Assembly: GCF_036373705.1 (NCBI RefSeq)
Contig: NC_089863.1
Coordinates: forward strand, 7,539,357-7,603,356
DNA: 64,000 bases
Origin: Amia ocellicauda
Lineage: Eukaryota > Chordata > Actinopteri > Amiiformes > Amiidae
Direction: 5' to 3'
The translations under genes and the position numbers were made by a program. The stretch's first letter is position 1. Every line of letters starts with the position of its first letter. Shown one piece after another: positions 44,881 to 58,800 of this stretch. A model generated the notes under the pieces. It did not search any database. It had not been told where the DNA came from and saw only the letters and a list, made by a program, of their open reading frames with translations.

Positions 44881-47800
44881 GCCTTTCATGATTAGGATTA
44901 AACAATATCATCGCCATTATTACTTCTAGAATTGCTGTTATTAATTCTAATTGGTAACAACAGTATAGTACATATCATTTGACACATATATGTTACAAAT
45001 CAGCAGCAGTATTATTGAATTGGTCTTTAATTTGTTTGTTTCAGATCACGTTGACTAGATTGACCGGACTACACTGGAAAGATGGCACAGTGACTTTGAT
45101 ATCAAGTCGCCACCAATTTGAAATCCACCTCTGGCCTCTAAGGACAGTTTTAAATGTTTTAAAACGGCTGGATATTTGACAATGAGATATTTTACTCCAC
45201 GTGCTAATGGACGTACAAACCATGGACTCCTACAGACAAGTCCTAATGGTGGGACTGGACTAAACTAAAACACCAAAAGACTTTGGTTTAATCCCTACGG
45301 TATTCAGAAACTCTTCCTCTTTCTGGCCATCCCTGCTCTGTATCTGCCAAAGTCACCGGATCTGTGTGGAGATGCTTGTCTTGCACAGTAGTGTTTCTCG
45401 TACGAGCCCTCAGGGCTGAGAGGCTGCAGCTGTGGCAGAGGAGCAGAGACTGAGAGAAGCATGGTGACTTAGAGGACACATCCAGCCATCCTCTCGACAG
45501 TGAAACAGGCCTCCTGCTCCTGCCCCTACACTGATAAAGGCAGATTAGGCTAAAGAAGGCACGTTTCTCCAACAGCTTTGTCCCGCCTTTTCATCCGCTT
45601 GGTTTATATTTTTTTCCTCTAAGCTCGGTTGGGTTTTGTGAACAGTTCTGGGGTCACAAATAGGGGTTTTATGTCCTTTCTTCAGCTTTGTAGCATCCTA
45701 ATACTTACGGGAGACACTTTATCTGCACAATTACACTAAGCCAAGGTAGTTGCAGCTCTTCTCTATTTTTAATCATTCTCAGCCTCTCCCGATACGAAAA
45801 CGTCTTGACTATATTATACTCTGTTGCCGTTTCTGTCACAAGCGCTTCCTCTCGTGTTTGATCACAATCCCCCGCAGAATTTGGTATTTACGCCGTCGAC
45901 AACAAGTCTGAATACATACTGATTTCGCCTTTGAAGAAGATGTTGAACTCAAGAGAAACATTTATAGTTTCTCAGAACTGAAGGGTTTGTTGCTCCCATA
46001 TTAGGATGTGGTTCTGGGAGGATGCAACATACTTCCGACCTGAAGCAGCTGATGATGATGATTCCTTGATCTAAAATTAGTCACGATCGGATAAAGCATG
46101 GCATTAAACAATAGGCCAAAATAATAAGTTTAATAAATTATGTAAAAAGAAAAAACTGCACCGTGTGGAATGATCTCAAAACCAGAAACTGAGGAATATG
46201 GGGTACTCAAGAAATGTCCAGGACCTAATTTTCCTAATGAGCATCGAGCTGCAGTGAAGCAAATATCAATTTACTGTTATGTGCAAAATAGCAAAATAAT
46301 AGTATTTTTTTAACTCTACTGTGTACTATACAACCTGCAATTTAAAATATGTATTATTTCACAAACCGCCGCAACTTTTAAAATCACATTTGCGGCTTTA
46401 AAAGAGAAAAATTCTCTCATATGTAAATACTAAATCTGGATTTATTACACACTAACACTAAAGTCAAAGTGAAAATGCAACTTCAGCAGACTAAAGTGGC
46501 ACAATGCTATATTCTACAGACATTTAAGGCAAAGTATTTAAAGGCAAATATTTATGAAATTAAGATTCTGGATGGCTTGTCTAATATACTTTGTTTCAGT
46601 TCCAGTAAATGCCCTAAGAGGCTGTATTTTCACACTAGTTTTGTCGTGCAAAATGCCTCACTGTACAGTACAGATTGAAATTGGCAAGGCTCAATTACAG
46701 CCACTGTTATATAGACCAGTCTTGACCATTTCTCTTCAGATGCAGTTGCATCCTTGTGCTCCTCACAGGGAAACCTTCAGTCTGGATGCCTTGCGCAGTG
46801 TTTAACTTCCACAATAATTTTATCGTAAAACACGAAATAAAACCAAGATGATAATAATACACAATGAGATTTTTTTCCCTTTTGTTTCCGTTTGTCTCCC
46901 TGTGCAGCTTTTAAGGCTTCTTTGTTTTATAGGATTCGTAATGACATTTGAATCGTACAGTTCAAAGCACTTACTAATAGCAATTTACATGACAATGGGA
47001 GAGCTAGGATAGAAGCACATTCCCATATAAATGCAGGAAAGCCCACTTGGGCAAAAATGGTGAGGAGTTGCCCGTGTAAATCTGTTCTAATTCTGCATTA
47101 AAGATTTAAATTGGTCAGTTTAAGTATGTGATGTGAAACTCACATGGAAACACAGGCCTCTGGTTATCTGGATTTGTCTATGCTTTGATTTTTTTTTGTA
47201 ATCTTATGTACACTTTTTAGCTTTATTTTGTAGTTTTATGCGGGGAGTTAATTTCTGATGGTGTTTTATCCTATTTTTTATACTTGGTGTTTTGCGGTTC
47301 CTTCATGTTTTTTAGGGGTTTGCTTTCATTTTTGTACCGAGACTTACAAGCACTGGGCTCAACCATGTGAAGATCGCATTATTGCATGGGAGCTGACTGG
47401 ACACTTTGCCTGGAAGTTGCTTTTTATTTTTTGCTCTGTGCTACTTGCACTGTGGATTATTTTGTTTTATTTTATTATTTTCTAACTTTTGTTTGGATCT
47501 TAAGTACTGGATGAATAAAACAATTGGTCACTTTTGTTTGTGCGTGTTATGTGCCTTCCCTGTTGGGGGCTTATGAATGGGACCCCAGGTAAAGCTGTGC
47601 ATAATTGGGATTACTTTAGTTTTTGTGATTATTTGAGGGTGTTTGTAGGTCTTTGGTTGTAGTGCTCATTTTAATCACTAGGTGGTGTAGTCAAGCAGAT
47701 ATTATATAACTGTTTTCATTTTTAGTGCTTCCAGAAGACATTGGCATTAGACATTAGTGTACGAAATTGTACTATTTAACCCCCCACAAAAACATAATGA

Positions 47801-50060
47801 ATGAACACAATTATAAACATCTCCATTCTGCAGTTGTTGTTTTAAGATTAAAAGTAGAATTATCCAGACATTGCGTAGCAGGGAGGACAAAGCATGTCTT
47901 CTTAATTTGTTTTACTGATGAAAGTAAAAAACAACAACTTTCAATGTAGGCTTTGCAATAAATACTGACATACACAAAACATCAAAATGTTGAAACATAT
48001 TGGAATTAACCCCCCCCCACAAGGCACAGCTGAGAGGGAGGCTATTTCTTCCTTATGTTTTGATGATGCAAAGAATTGAATAGGTTCTCCTTAAAGGGAC
48101 ACTGATCGGGAACATACAAACACATTTATTCCTCTGCAGCATGATGTAGTAGAAGTATGCAATTGTAGGGGAAACCCTGACATCTGCACTAAGACCACAT
48201 GCAAAGCCCCCAGTGTGACTCAATGTTGAGCCATCCGGATTGGCGACATCGAGGCAGTAGTGTTGATCAGGATCAAATTTTCCTGATCGTTTGATCCTGA
48301 AACAAACTGGCAGTGTAAATGTGCCCTATGTTGCCTCGTGTTTGTGTAGAGCCTCAGCGATCAGCTGCTGTTTTGGCTTCAGACTATGCCGGGATGGAGG
48401 CGAGCTTAGAAGCCTTGCTCTCAGGTGCTCCTCGGTGGGAACAAAAGCTGGGCTGTAAAAACGGAGGCTGAGGTCAGCTGGAGAGAAGCTTCCAGCGTTG
48501 AGGAGACTCTCACAGCAGACGTCTGTGGGAAAATACTAGTATTGACGTATTTGGGGTATGACTGAACTAATTATTTTAAGAAAACATACAGTCAAGAATG
48601 ATTTAAAATGCCATTCTCACTCAACGAAGATGGTATCTTAACACAAGGCATATCCTGGTGTAAATATTGTCCATACGCAGAACCCTCAGCACTGAAACTT
48701 CTCTGTGAAATCAGCACATAATCCCCACACACAGCCTTTTTCTCTCCAGTGCGTGGTGTCAGGTGGCCAGCAGATACGATAAGCTCCTTAACTGGTCTAA
48801 TTAAACAATTAACTGGATTAATTTATCACTTCTCTCCAGACCCTGAAATATTCTTGGGTTCAGAGTTTTGAGTCATCAACCTATTGTAAGGTATCGGCTA
48901 TAAAAATAAAATATGAAGGTTTTAGATAAGCCTACCTGAGTAAATAATGACAGTAATTAAGAAATTGGGAGCGTCTGTTGGAACAAACACCAGCAGATAC
49001 TGTGGCCCCCCAGGACCGGAGTCTGACACCCCTGCTGTAGACAGTTTAATTTGTTAACTTAGTGTAGTTCTTTGGATTTGCTCAACTTCACATTAAACAT
49101 TAATGTCTTTATTTGGATTTTCAAAGTGCCTAAGCATAATACAATGCGAATAGATTTAATTATTTGTCTTTGAGGTTCACCCGCTACGCGTCCGGAAGAG
49201 ATTACGGGCCATTTCCTGACGTTTTTTGCTCCGGTGCTGAAAAAAGCCTAGTTTAAACTGCCATTACAGAAGGGGTCAGTTGTAAACATGACATGACAAG
49301 TGTGATTAATGAAATGTGCTGTGGCAGCGCGCAGAAAGAACAAGATGAAATAGCGCAGATATATTATAAGCCACAATGCGTGGCCGCATCACATTTGAGT
49401 AGCTCTAATTCAATCTCCGGGATCACATAAAAAGCAGCAAAGCGTTTCAAACACCGCAAACCTGCCGCTCCGAGAGACACACTTCTCAGCTTACAGGGTT
49501 CGTTAGCAGTGACAGGAATGGACTGGGGTCTTATTCTAATTGTTTAAATTGATATAGATTGTTTTGTTCATTTTATATCACTTCTAATGTAGTGAATACG
49601 GTTAATTGAGAGTCCAAATCTGCTTCAGTCTAACACCTTTACAGTGAGATATATGAAATTGTAAGAATTTCTAGTATTGATCAGCAACTATATTGAACTT
49701 ATCCAAATTATTAAATTGTGGCTCATGTGTCTGCCTCTCTTTCCGTGTCTAGAGAAGTCTGTAGTAGACAGATACTACAGAAACATCTGATTTCCTTGCC
49801 TTGACACTTTCAGGGGATGAGGTGAACATGGCTATATTGATAATGAACCTTCCTGTTGTTTCTGAGAGTCGTCCACAAGGTTACAGTAGTGGTGCAGTGG
49901 AAATATACCAGAGGATTTGACATATCTACTCATTAACTATATTGTTGATCATTCAGTAGCCAATATAATCTGTTAGCTTTGCATACTAATCAGTATTTAA
50001 TGCATATTCATTGATTCTTCCTAATTATTTCCATATATAAATTTTTCTTTGTTCGCTTTC
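44880..50060. other. No gene seen
   Basis: AT-rich DNA with short ORFs on both strands (at most about 94 codons) and no recognisable exons, RNA genes or complete repeats. It is probably nlgn2 intron or upstream DNA. Confidence 0.5.
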
Positions 50061-50236
50061 GAGGTCTAAACCTATAAATAACTGCTCCTATTTTTGCTCG
50101 GGGTTTAGAACCTACCCTGAGTCTGGGAATCCTCCGTATCTCTGTCACCTACTTTCTCCATATTATTTTATTACCGTTAGACAATAAACATCTTATTGAT
50201 TCACCGTGGTCCTGTGGATTCCTGACACATCACATT
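50060..50236 (+). mobile_element. LTR-like segment (possible R-U5 of a solo LTR)
   Basis: CCTATAAATA (50071-50080) is followed about 110 bp later by AATAAA (50183-50188) and a CCTGACACATCACA end, the order of TATA box, poly(A) signal and CA terminus seen in retroviral-type LTRs. No 5' TG boundary, target duplication or second LTR could be located, and no clear primer-binding site follows. Tentative. Confidence 0.33.
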
Positions 50237-50330
50237 TCTTACTGTTCATCATGGTGGTAATCTCATTTTAAGAATATAGGAAGAATCGAGAACAGGATTG
50301 CGATCGGGGCTGATTATCAGGAAGTCTAGT

Positions 50331-50863
50331 ACTTTTCGGTGAGGTGGATCTGTTTCTCGTTGGGGTGCTGGGACTTTCACTGAGGTGGTTCTGTTTCTTG
50401 TTTAGGCCCGGGGACTTTCAGTGAGGTGGTTCTGTTTCTCATTTGTGGGCTCAGACTTTCGATGAGCTCGTTCTGTTTCTCACTTGGGCGCTGGGACTTT
50501 CTGTGAGATGGTTCTGTTTCTTATTGGGGCACTGGGACTTTCGGTGAGGTGGATCTGATTCTTAGTGTGGCACTTGGACTTTCAGTGAGGTGGTTCTGTT
50601 TCTTGTTTGGGCCCGGGGACTTTCAGTGAGGTGGTTCTGTTTCTCGTTTGTGGGCTCAGACTTTCGATGAGCTCGTTCTGTTTCTCACTTGGGCGCTGGG
50701 ACTTTCTGTGAGATGGTTCTGTTTCTTATTGGGGCACTGGGACTTTCGGTGAGGTGGATCTGATTCTTAGTGTGGCACTTGGACTTTCAGTGAGGTGGTT
50801 CTATTTCTTGCTTGGGCGCTGGGATTTTTGGTGAGGTAGATCTGTTTCTCGTTTTGGCGCAGG
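50331..50863 (+). repeat. 41-bp minisatellite, 13 units, with a 5-unit higher-order repeat
   Basis: Units start at 50331, 50372, 50413, 50454, 50495, 50536, 50577, 50618, 50659, 50700, 50741, 50782 and 50823, each 41 bp, with a core GACTTTCNGTGAGGTGG and then TTCTGTTTCT. Units 2-6 (50372-50576) are repeated as units 7-11 (50577-50781) with only a few changes, so a 205-bp block duplicated after the units had diverged. The period is not a multiple of three, so it is not coding. Confidence 0.95.
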
Positions 50864-50869
50864 CAATGG

Positions 50870-52660
50870 TGGTTGCATTTCTGACGCTAGCTGTGGCTTT
50901 GATCCAGCGTTAGAAACATCAGCTCCTTTACCATTCTCTTTGTAATGGTCTCCACTGTACTGCAAATGAATCCAAAAAGACTGAGTTGAAGAAGAAAAAA
51001 GTGCTTCTTTATATCCATTATAAATCTAGTTTAGCAATGTTCATTTATGTCCATGTGTTCAATTTCCAAAACTTTGAAGTGCAACCCAGCCTTGACTTTA
51101 ATCATTTTAATATGTTGAAAAGATCAGCGTCCTCCCCTGACACCGCCTGCTTAGATCAGAGAGTCAGCTCTCCATTCCTCCAGCCCATGGAGCTCAAGCG
51201 TTTAAAACAAGGTCTGCTTGTCCTTCCCTCTCCTAAGGCCTATGTATCCTTCTTGTGTCATGGAGCCCAAAACCCACAACATTTCAATTGTGACCTGACC
51301 ATGATGATGGTACGCTATGTTTTTTCAATAGGTTAGTGTTGTTAGGTGGTTTAATGTTACTTTAAGGGGTTATGAAATGAAACAAAGCACAATTAACATT
51401 CATGGTTAAGACTTAATTTGTCATTTTGACTGCTTGTTGTTCCGGTCAAAGCTAAAACTTGCAAATTGTTATAGTGATGTTTAAAATCAACTGTCTTTCA
51501 GAAATGACAAGGCCTTTGGGTGATTTTTTGCCCACTTTTCCAGACCAACATTAGGTAGCACATTTTCCACGTTTTATTTTGATTGGTCAGTATTTCTCAG
51601 TATGTCTCAGTGAATTGAGGTTTTGGTTTCGGATTACCAGGTGGATTTTGGATTGACCACTAGGTGTCACCAAGTGAAATATTATTGGGTCCTTTTCTCA
51701 ATACAATAAAGGTGTATATGTAGGATACACTTATGCTCATCTTTATAATACATGTCAAATAAATGGTTGTTTCGGTCAGAACAATCAAGGAACACCGTGC
51801 TAATCAGGTAGACTGTCCAACTGATTATTAGCAAGTTATGAGGGCATGAGTTTTCAGGGGAATTAATTCTGTGATGAGGAGGACATTTTCCTGACCTAAT
51901 TAGCAAACACATATGATGCCTAATGTACCAAAACCATTGTTTCTGAACAAACATAACAGTTTACAGTGACATTTCATATCAAATCCTAATATGTATTCTG
52001 TTAGTTTCCAGAAGGTTTCTGGATTTAGGAATCAGCAATAAACTGCGATCCGCTTTTCCAAAAAATATAATGTCATCCAAAACTGCACACTAGCACCCTG
52101 CAATAACAGCTGCCCTTTTAAATAATATATCAACCCTTCCACCTATGTTCAATTGTTAGTACTGCACAGACACGAAGGAAGAAAAGGAGAAAAGGGCAGA
52201 TGTAAGAGGGTTCTGCAGGGGAATTTGCACACCGAAAAACCAAAACCCAGCAAGAAACAAATAATCTGAAACAGACCTGCAATAGACCGAACGCAGCATA
52301 TTAACTGGGGATGATGCCATAGTTAGTCAAGTTTTGTAATCAATATAGGCAATACTTTATTTGAGTTTCTAACTTTTTGCCTAGTATCTATCTTTTAGCC
52401 ATTTTCTGTCCACTAACAAGCACCTAAAAAGACTCAAATTCGTACTGAATGAGGCTTTATTGCACATGCGTCCTCATGAACTGCTAATTGTGTATTTCTA
52501 TAGGGTTGGCTTCTGCTGTTCTTAAGTAAAGACAATTTGGGTCCAGAGACAGAGCTTCCGAGCTTCTTGTTAATCACGAAAATCGTAGTAATTCAATAAC
52601 CAAAGTGAACCAAAGCAAATGGTTTATAGAGAATATCCTGTAGGCATACACACATAGGTT
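50870..52660. other. No gene seen
   Basis: A + strand ORF of 116 codons (50986-51336) has no recognisable domain. Otherwise AT-rich sequence. Confidence 0.5.
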
Positions 52661-52663
52661 GTT

Positions 52664-52855
52664 GGTCACCAATAAAGACTATTGCAGACTCCATTCTGAA
52701 GCAAATAGAAAATATACACGAATTAAGGACTTATTAGCACATTACAGGTCACTAATAAAGGCTGTTTCAGAGCCCATTCTAAAGCAAAGACAATAATTAT
52801 GTCAATTAAGAACTTATTAGCCGGTTATTGGTCACCAATAAAGACTAAAATAAAT
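52664..52855 (+). repeat. 83-bp tandem repeat, about 2.3 copies
   Basis: GGTCACCAATAAAG-type units begin at 52664, 52747 and 52830. They share CCATTCTGAAGCAAA and GACTTATTAGC-type cores, with divergence between copies. Non-coding. Confidence 0.85.
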
Positions 52856-52859
52856 CTCT

Positions 52860-55430
52860 ATTAGTAATGCAAGCTAAAGCTGTTTTTTTTGTGGGGATTT
52901 TTATGGCTGCAGCCAGGCGATAACAATTAAATAGCTAAGGTTTCGGACAACCCTATGTAAACAACAGAAAAAAAGGCGTCTCTTTAACCATAATGCATTT
53001 TTCAATGAATTATTTGGAGCCGGGTCGCCTTGATGATCATCAACTTTGTATGAGTCCAGATCGGTGAGATTGTCGTCAACCTTGAGAAAACGACCGCTCT
53101 ACTGTCTGCTGTTCAAAATGGCGGTGACTGACAGGTCAGCTGATCAGATTCCCACATATGATTGGCTTTACACGCTGTCGACAGAGTACGGAAGTGATTT
53201 TGACATGAAGTTGTGTTTCCGTCAGATTTAGGAAATGGGGGTGTTTGAAATACATTAAGTGTGGCGCGTTCAATGAGAATTTTTCATAGGAAAGGTTTGC
53301 ATTCAAACATCACAACTAAATAATAATGTTCTGATCAAAAACTAAATTTGCGGTTCAAATCGACAGCTGATCTTGACGAAATGTGGGTTCAGGATAACGC
53401 CAAAGTCATGGCCAGACACGACCCTCTTACACAACACGTATGTCTGTGTATGATACAGTCACAGTTCTGTGCCGTCTGATGTCGGCCTGTAGGATGTACG
53501 ATGTTTCCTGCCCAGGAGCTGTGTCTGCCAATTATATTAACCCCAACCCACTGCCATTGTGTGCTGTTGCTTGGCAACCACCCAAAGCTATCAAAATGGA
53601 TCTGTTTCTTTCGACAGCATCAGGACTCCTTCTATCTCCCAGTCTCTTTCTCACATTATTTTATTTTAGCAATATTTTACACTCACCGCCCCCTCAATCT
53701 CTGTTATTTTTTCCCCCTTTTCTTCTGCCTTCGTTTCATCTACCTCTGTTTCTCTCTCACTCTCTCTGCAACTCTATTTCATACACAGACACACACACAC
53801 ACGTACATTTAAGGATTTATATAAGGATTATTTTATATAAAAAAAAAATATATATATATATATATATACAGTAAACTACTGCAGTCCTGTCTCTGCGGTC
53901 TCTAATTCCACTAGTAGAAATTTCTCTTTGAATCAATTGATATCAGAGTATTATTATTATTTATTCAGTTAATGTTTGTAATATATCTTGGTTCAGATGT
54001 CAGTCACACATGTCATATAAGGTGTTTTGCCTATGTTCACAAAGCTATTTTAAATCACATATGAGAAACCAGCCAATCACAGAGCCTCTTTCCTCTTATA
54101 TTGTGTATAATATCCTTCACTGACCAACAATGTTTCATGACACTTAAATGCTAGTGGTACACAGTGTCACAGGATGTATATTTGTTTTTAATGTATAGAT
54201 TAATTATATATACTAATATGAAAACACAACACAGCTCGGCTAAAGTACCTGAGCTTCACTTTGCGGTCCTCTGGCCCAAACTGCACGGGATGACATCTCT
54301 TATACAATAAGAGACACCCTTCACATGATGCTTTAACTTATATAAGAAATGTTGAAAGCAAGGGAAGACCAACTTGGCAACCGGCTTTTCTTTTTTGCTG
54401 ATGTATATAATTGCACAGGCATCAAAAGCCAGTGTCACTTGATTTTTTTCTAAACCAATTTGTAAATGTATTCAAAAGAAGCAGTGCTTTGATTGATCAT
54501 TTCCAGCAACCCATACAGAACAGCTTTGCTTAGCTCTAGCTTCAAAGCATGTCAGGAATATTAAATTTCCAGTCAATATTTGACATTAAAGTTAAACATC
54601 TTAAAACAGCAACACCTAAATACAATAAAAATGGGAAAGGTATTTAATTGAATTAGAACATATATATATATATATATATATATATCTAGTACACGAGGCA
54701 CGTTTTAATGTTGTACAGACCGTTTCTTCAAGAGCAGCCGTGAGGGTTTTGGATCAATAGGCTACTAGAAACGAAACAATTTAATATGTACTAAACCATC
54801 CCCTGTTGCTCATAACACATTTATTTTATATTACTTTGATTATGTTTGAGCATATTTGTTTTCTAATAAAAAACGGAAAACATCATGATCTTCGCAATAT
54901 TGTTTACCTACCACTTCAACGTTTATAGCTTTCAAATGCATTTGCATTATTAAATTGAGATGAAAACAAAACGGCCACTCAAGACGTATACATTTATTGA
55001 GAGAAACATATGGTAGCAAATTGACAAGATCCTCCTTCTAGTTTTTGCAATTGTCCGTCGCATTTATTTCCCCATTATTGGTTTGCCAGTGGAGCGCTGA
55101 GGCCTGCAGTATTGGTTCATAAATATGCAATCGCTGGTAATTCTGTCGTGCTTGATAATAGCTAAGAACTCCAGAAAAAAACAAGCAGGCCCACGAAAGA
55201 GAAAAGAAACCATTAACCTGTGGACCTTCCCTGGCTGGGTGGTGGAATGCTCCTGCCTCCCCAGGGACTGACAGGCTGCTAAACAGCTGACCTTTGATTC
55301 CTGTATTCACAATGATGGATGTCCAGAGCGCTGTGTGATAAGGGAGCCAACAAGTGGCGTTACTTTACAGAGAAGTGGCCACGCTAATAAACCAGCGTTT
55401 TCATTCATTCTCCCTGTGTTTCTACCAAAC
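52860..55430. other. No gene seen; short TA and CA runs
   Basis: Contains small microsatellites near 53788-53870 and a TA run at about 54660-54686. Short ORFs (such as 53440-53874) are pyrimidine-rich and end in the microsatellite, so I do not treat them as genes. Confidence 0.5.
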
Positions 55431-55431
55431 A

Positions 55432-55432
<1 letters not shown>

Positions 55433-55477
<45 letters not shown>

Positions 55478-55566
55478 CTGTCTCACACACACATGCACAC
55501 GCACACACACACATGCAGACACACACACAGTCTCTCTGTCTCACACACACACACACATGCACTGTT

Positions 55567-55619
<53 letters not shown>

Positions 55620-55832
55620 CACATGCACGCACACTGGCTCACACACCTACAGTTTCACACACACACACATACACACACACACACACACAAACTGTCTCTC
55701 ACACACAAAAACATACACATGCACGCACAGACACACACACAAATGTGCACGCACAGACACACACACACACACACGGACACGCACACACACACAAATGTGC
55801 ACACACACGCACACACGTACACACACACACAC
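55433..55832. repeat. Compound (CA)n / (CT)n microsatellite, about 400 bp
   Basis: Long (AC)n runs alternate with CTCTCTGTCTC and TGCACGCAC interruptions. All six frames stay open across parts of it, which explains the His/Thr-rich and Cys/Val-rich ORFs in this interval. Alternating purine-pyrimidine sequence of this length can adopt Z-DNA. Confidence 0.95.
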
Positions 55833-55839
55833 TATTCTA

Positions 55840-58800
55840 CAATATTCAGTGAATATAATACCAGTATTTAAGTGGTTTTATGTTGAAACATTCTTCTTAA
55901 AGGATAGCTATCACGGTTTTACAATCCCAGGCTTCATATGTCGATAAGAGTGTATATACATAAATCATCTGTCATTGCTCTGTTCGATTATATCACATTA
56001 GCAGATTTTAACACTTCAAAGTTGGTAACAATTTCACTCTGTGGTGTTGTAGCGTTAATATCCTAATAATAACAACGATAATAATAATGCTAATAGCACG
56101 AATCCTCTTCGTCATTAAGATATTTAATAATACTGCGTAATAAGCTAAATAAGGTCCTAAAACCCAATCAATTGTACTTTAAAATGCTTTATTCTCTAGT
56201 AACCTTCATAATGCATAACTGGCATGATTGTTGAGGCTCACAGATTTTTTTAACGAATTCATTACATTTATTTTCACCCTTCCCCGTAAATGTTCTATGA
56301 ATGGGATCAGTGAAACCAGTGCCATCATCAAATCTGCTCTGGAAGTGTGCGTTTTGTGGAGGTGTGCGTTGTGCACTTTTTTTAACCTTCTTTTATTTCT
56401 TGAGACCCGAGACCCGAGGCAGCTGCCGAGAGGCTCCTCTCAAAATGAGTAAAACTCAATGGGCTGTGCAGATTGGAGCTGCCATGCTTTTGAAAATTAA
56501 CAGGACAGAAAATTGAACCTCCAACAAGCACATCATTGATGACTTTGCTGAGTGCAAGGCATCCAGAATGCGATGCAAATGAGTGAGTATTATTTTGCAT
56601 TATATTTTACATATTAATTTTTACTGTGCTGTTGCTGAATGACTAACCATGACAATACATTCCTGTATTGTCTGTTTCATGTTAGATGCAGCTTTTTTTG
56701 TACTACAGTAGTTGCTTGTTTCACAACACACAGTCTTTGGTGTGAATCTTCTGCATTTCCTGATTGTGAGGTAATATCCCATTCTCCCATTTGGGATCTA
56801 TATTCTCTTTCAGATGCATCCACAAACCTAATGTTCCCTCTGCTATGAAGCTCAAGCTATGGTCCAAGGCAACCGAGTCTACAAATAAACCCTTAAGTGA
56901 ACAGAAAATCATCGCTCTCGATTGACCTTTGCAATCTCCTAAGAAAAGGCAGTTCACATGTGAAAACCAAGGAATCTGAGGACGCTGGAGAAACGCTGCC
57001 AGAGAAGTGGTCACAAATCCCTCCTGAGAAGTTCCAGGTCAAAGGAGGATGCACAACATCATGATTTTTTCATCGTGGGTATGAGAATAAACACAAGAAC
57101 CGCCAAGCCAGTCAATTGGACTGGTTCCAGTTTATACAAGTTTTCACTCTTATTTTGGCAGTTCCAGGAATGTACATTTGAGACTTTTCTTAGAAATGTG
57201 CGTTACACATGCTTCTTAAACTTGAGATGCGTAGCTTCATCATGGATGTAGAAATACAGTATTACTGTCTACCTTAAACCTCCAAAATCAATGATTAGAT
57301 TGACCAAACTGTTACTCCATTAAGCCTTGTGAATCTCAGTTGTTGACAGTAAGAGAGGCACTGGCTGTCTCTAAGTTTGTCTGCAACTTTGATACGAAAA
57401 TGGACGTGTAATCGCTTGATTATTATTGTTTTCTCTCCGGTGAATGTAAACATAATTCCTGAAAATGGAGTATAATGCTACAGTAAGCAATGTGATCACT
57501 CACAGAGAACGTTTTACAAGAAAGAAGTAACCAGAGTTGCTGCACTGCTACTCATAAAATTAATTTGGAGACACAACCCTTCGATACAGCCCAGTGGTAT
57601 CCTACCAAGCCTTCAAAAGAGAAATGACACATCTGTATGAACTGCAGAATGTAGATTTTAATATTTTGAAAGTTGACTTTGTACATATATAAATAGTCAT
57701 TAGAGGTGTTCTACACCTTTTGAATTCATATTAAACAAGTTGTTGATTTATATTTTCATATTGTGTTTACTGTTGTGCAGCTCTGATGTTTCATATATTG
57801 ATATGCTGTCTTCTATTTATTTTGTCCTTATGGTAAATAGTGATTTTCAAAAATTCACTCATATATTTTGCAATAAAAGTAAGAAATATGATGCTTATTT
57901 GTCTTTCATTTTGATACATTAATAATGTAATATATAATCAGTCATATAAACGGGTGCGGCGCAACTAGTTATGAATGGTGTTAAATCATGTTTTTGTTAC
58001 CATTTATCAAAGGTATGAATACATTTGGAGGCCACTTAATATGCAGACACACATTCATAGCATAAATACACAGTAGTGTATTAAATATTTTCTTTAATAT
58101 GTTAAAGAGTGATTGAAGGTCTACTGGTTTTTGGAACTTCATCAGGATATATGGGTCCCGAAGATACGGCAAAACGTGAAAATATAAAATCAATCAATCT
58201 GAGTTGGATTGCGTTTAGTGGTGCCTCATCATTTTTGAAGTGCATGTTATTGTGCCAAAGAAGTGTGGATGATTCATGTCTTCTTCTGCAATGTGGTGAG
58301 ACTAAGATATATTATCAAAAGTGTACACAAAACAGCTACCCAGATGTAAGCAAGGTGAAAATCAGCCAAACCTCGTATTCGAGGGGAAGAAAATGGAACC
58401 ACTCTCATCTGGCAAGGAAAAGAGATGGTCAATCGCCTTCTGGTTTTGTTGTCCAGCTACAAGGGTGGCCATGACTGGTGTGGTAATTGAAACCGCTGAA
58501 GACTAGTGTGACCCTTGACATGACTGCTGCATACATGTGTCTCAGATCTTGAGTTGACATCAATTGGGTAAGAAACTGCTCTTATGTTAGTGTCACCACA
58601 ATATGCGTGTGGTTGTCCTTCAGAACATCTTCACCATCGCAAGAGGAACAGATTAATCCCTGAAGACTTCATCCACAGTAACACAGGTATCGTGAATATG
58701 GGCCCCCCAGAGAATAGACAAGGGACCGATGCTGTTCGATGCCACTGTGGAGAGAGATGCGGCTCTGATTCCTGAGCTCAATGACTGCAAACTCCCCACG

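Noticed and set aside
55335-55947. His/Thr-rich ORFs of up to 197 codons and Cys/Val-rich ORFs on the other strand
   Set aside because: Translation of the CA/TG microsatellite. No conserved start or domain.
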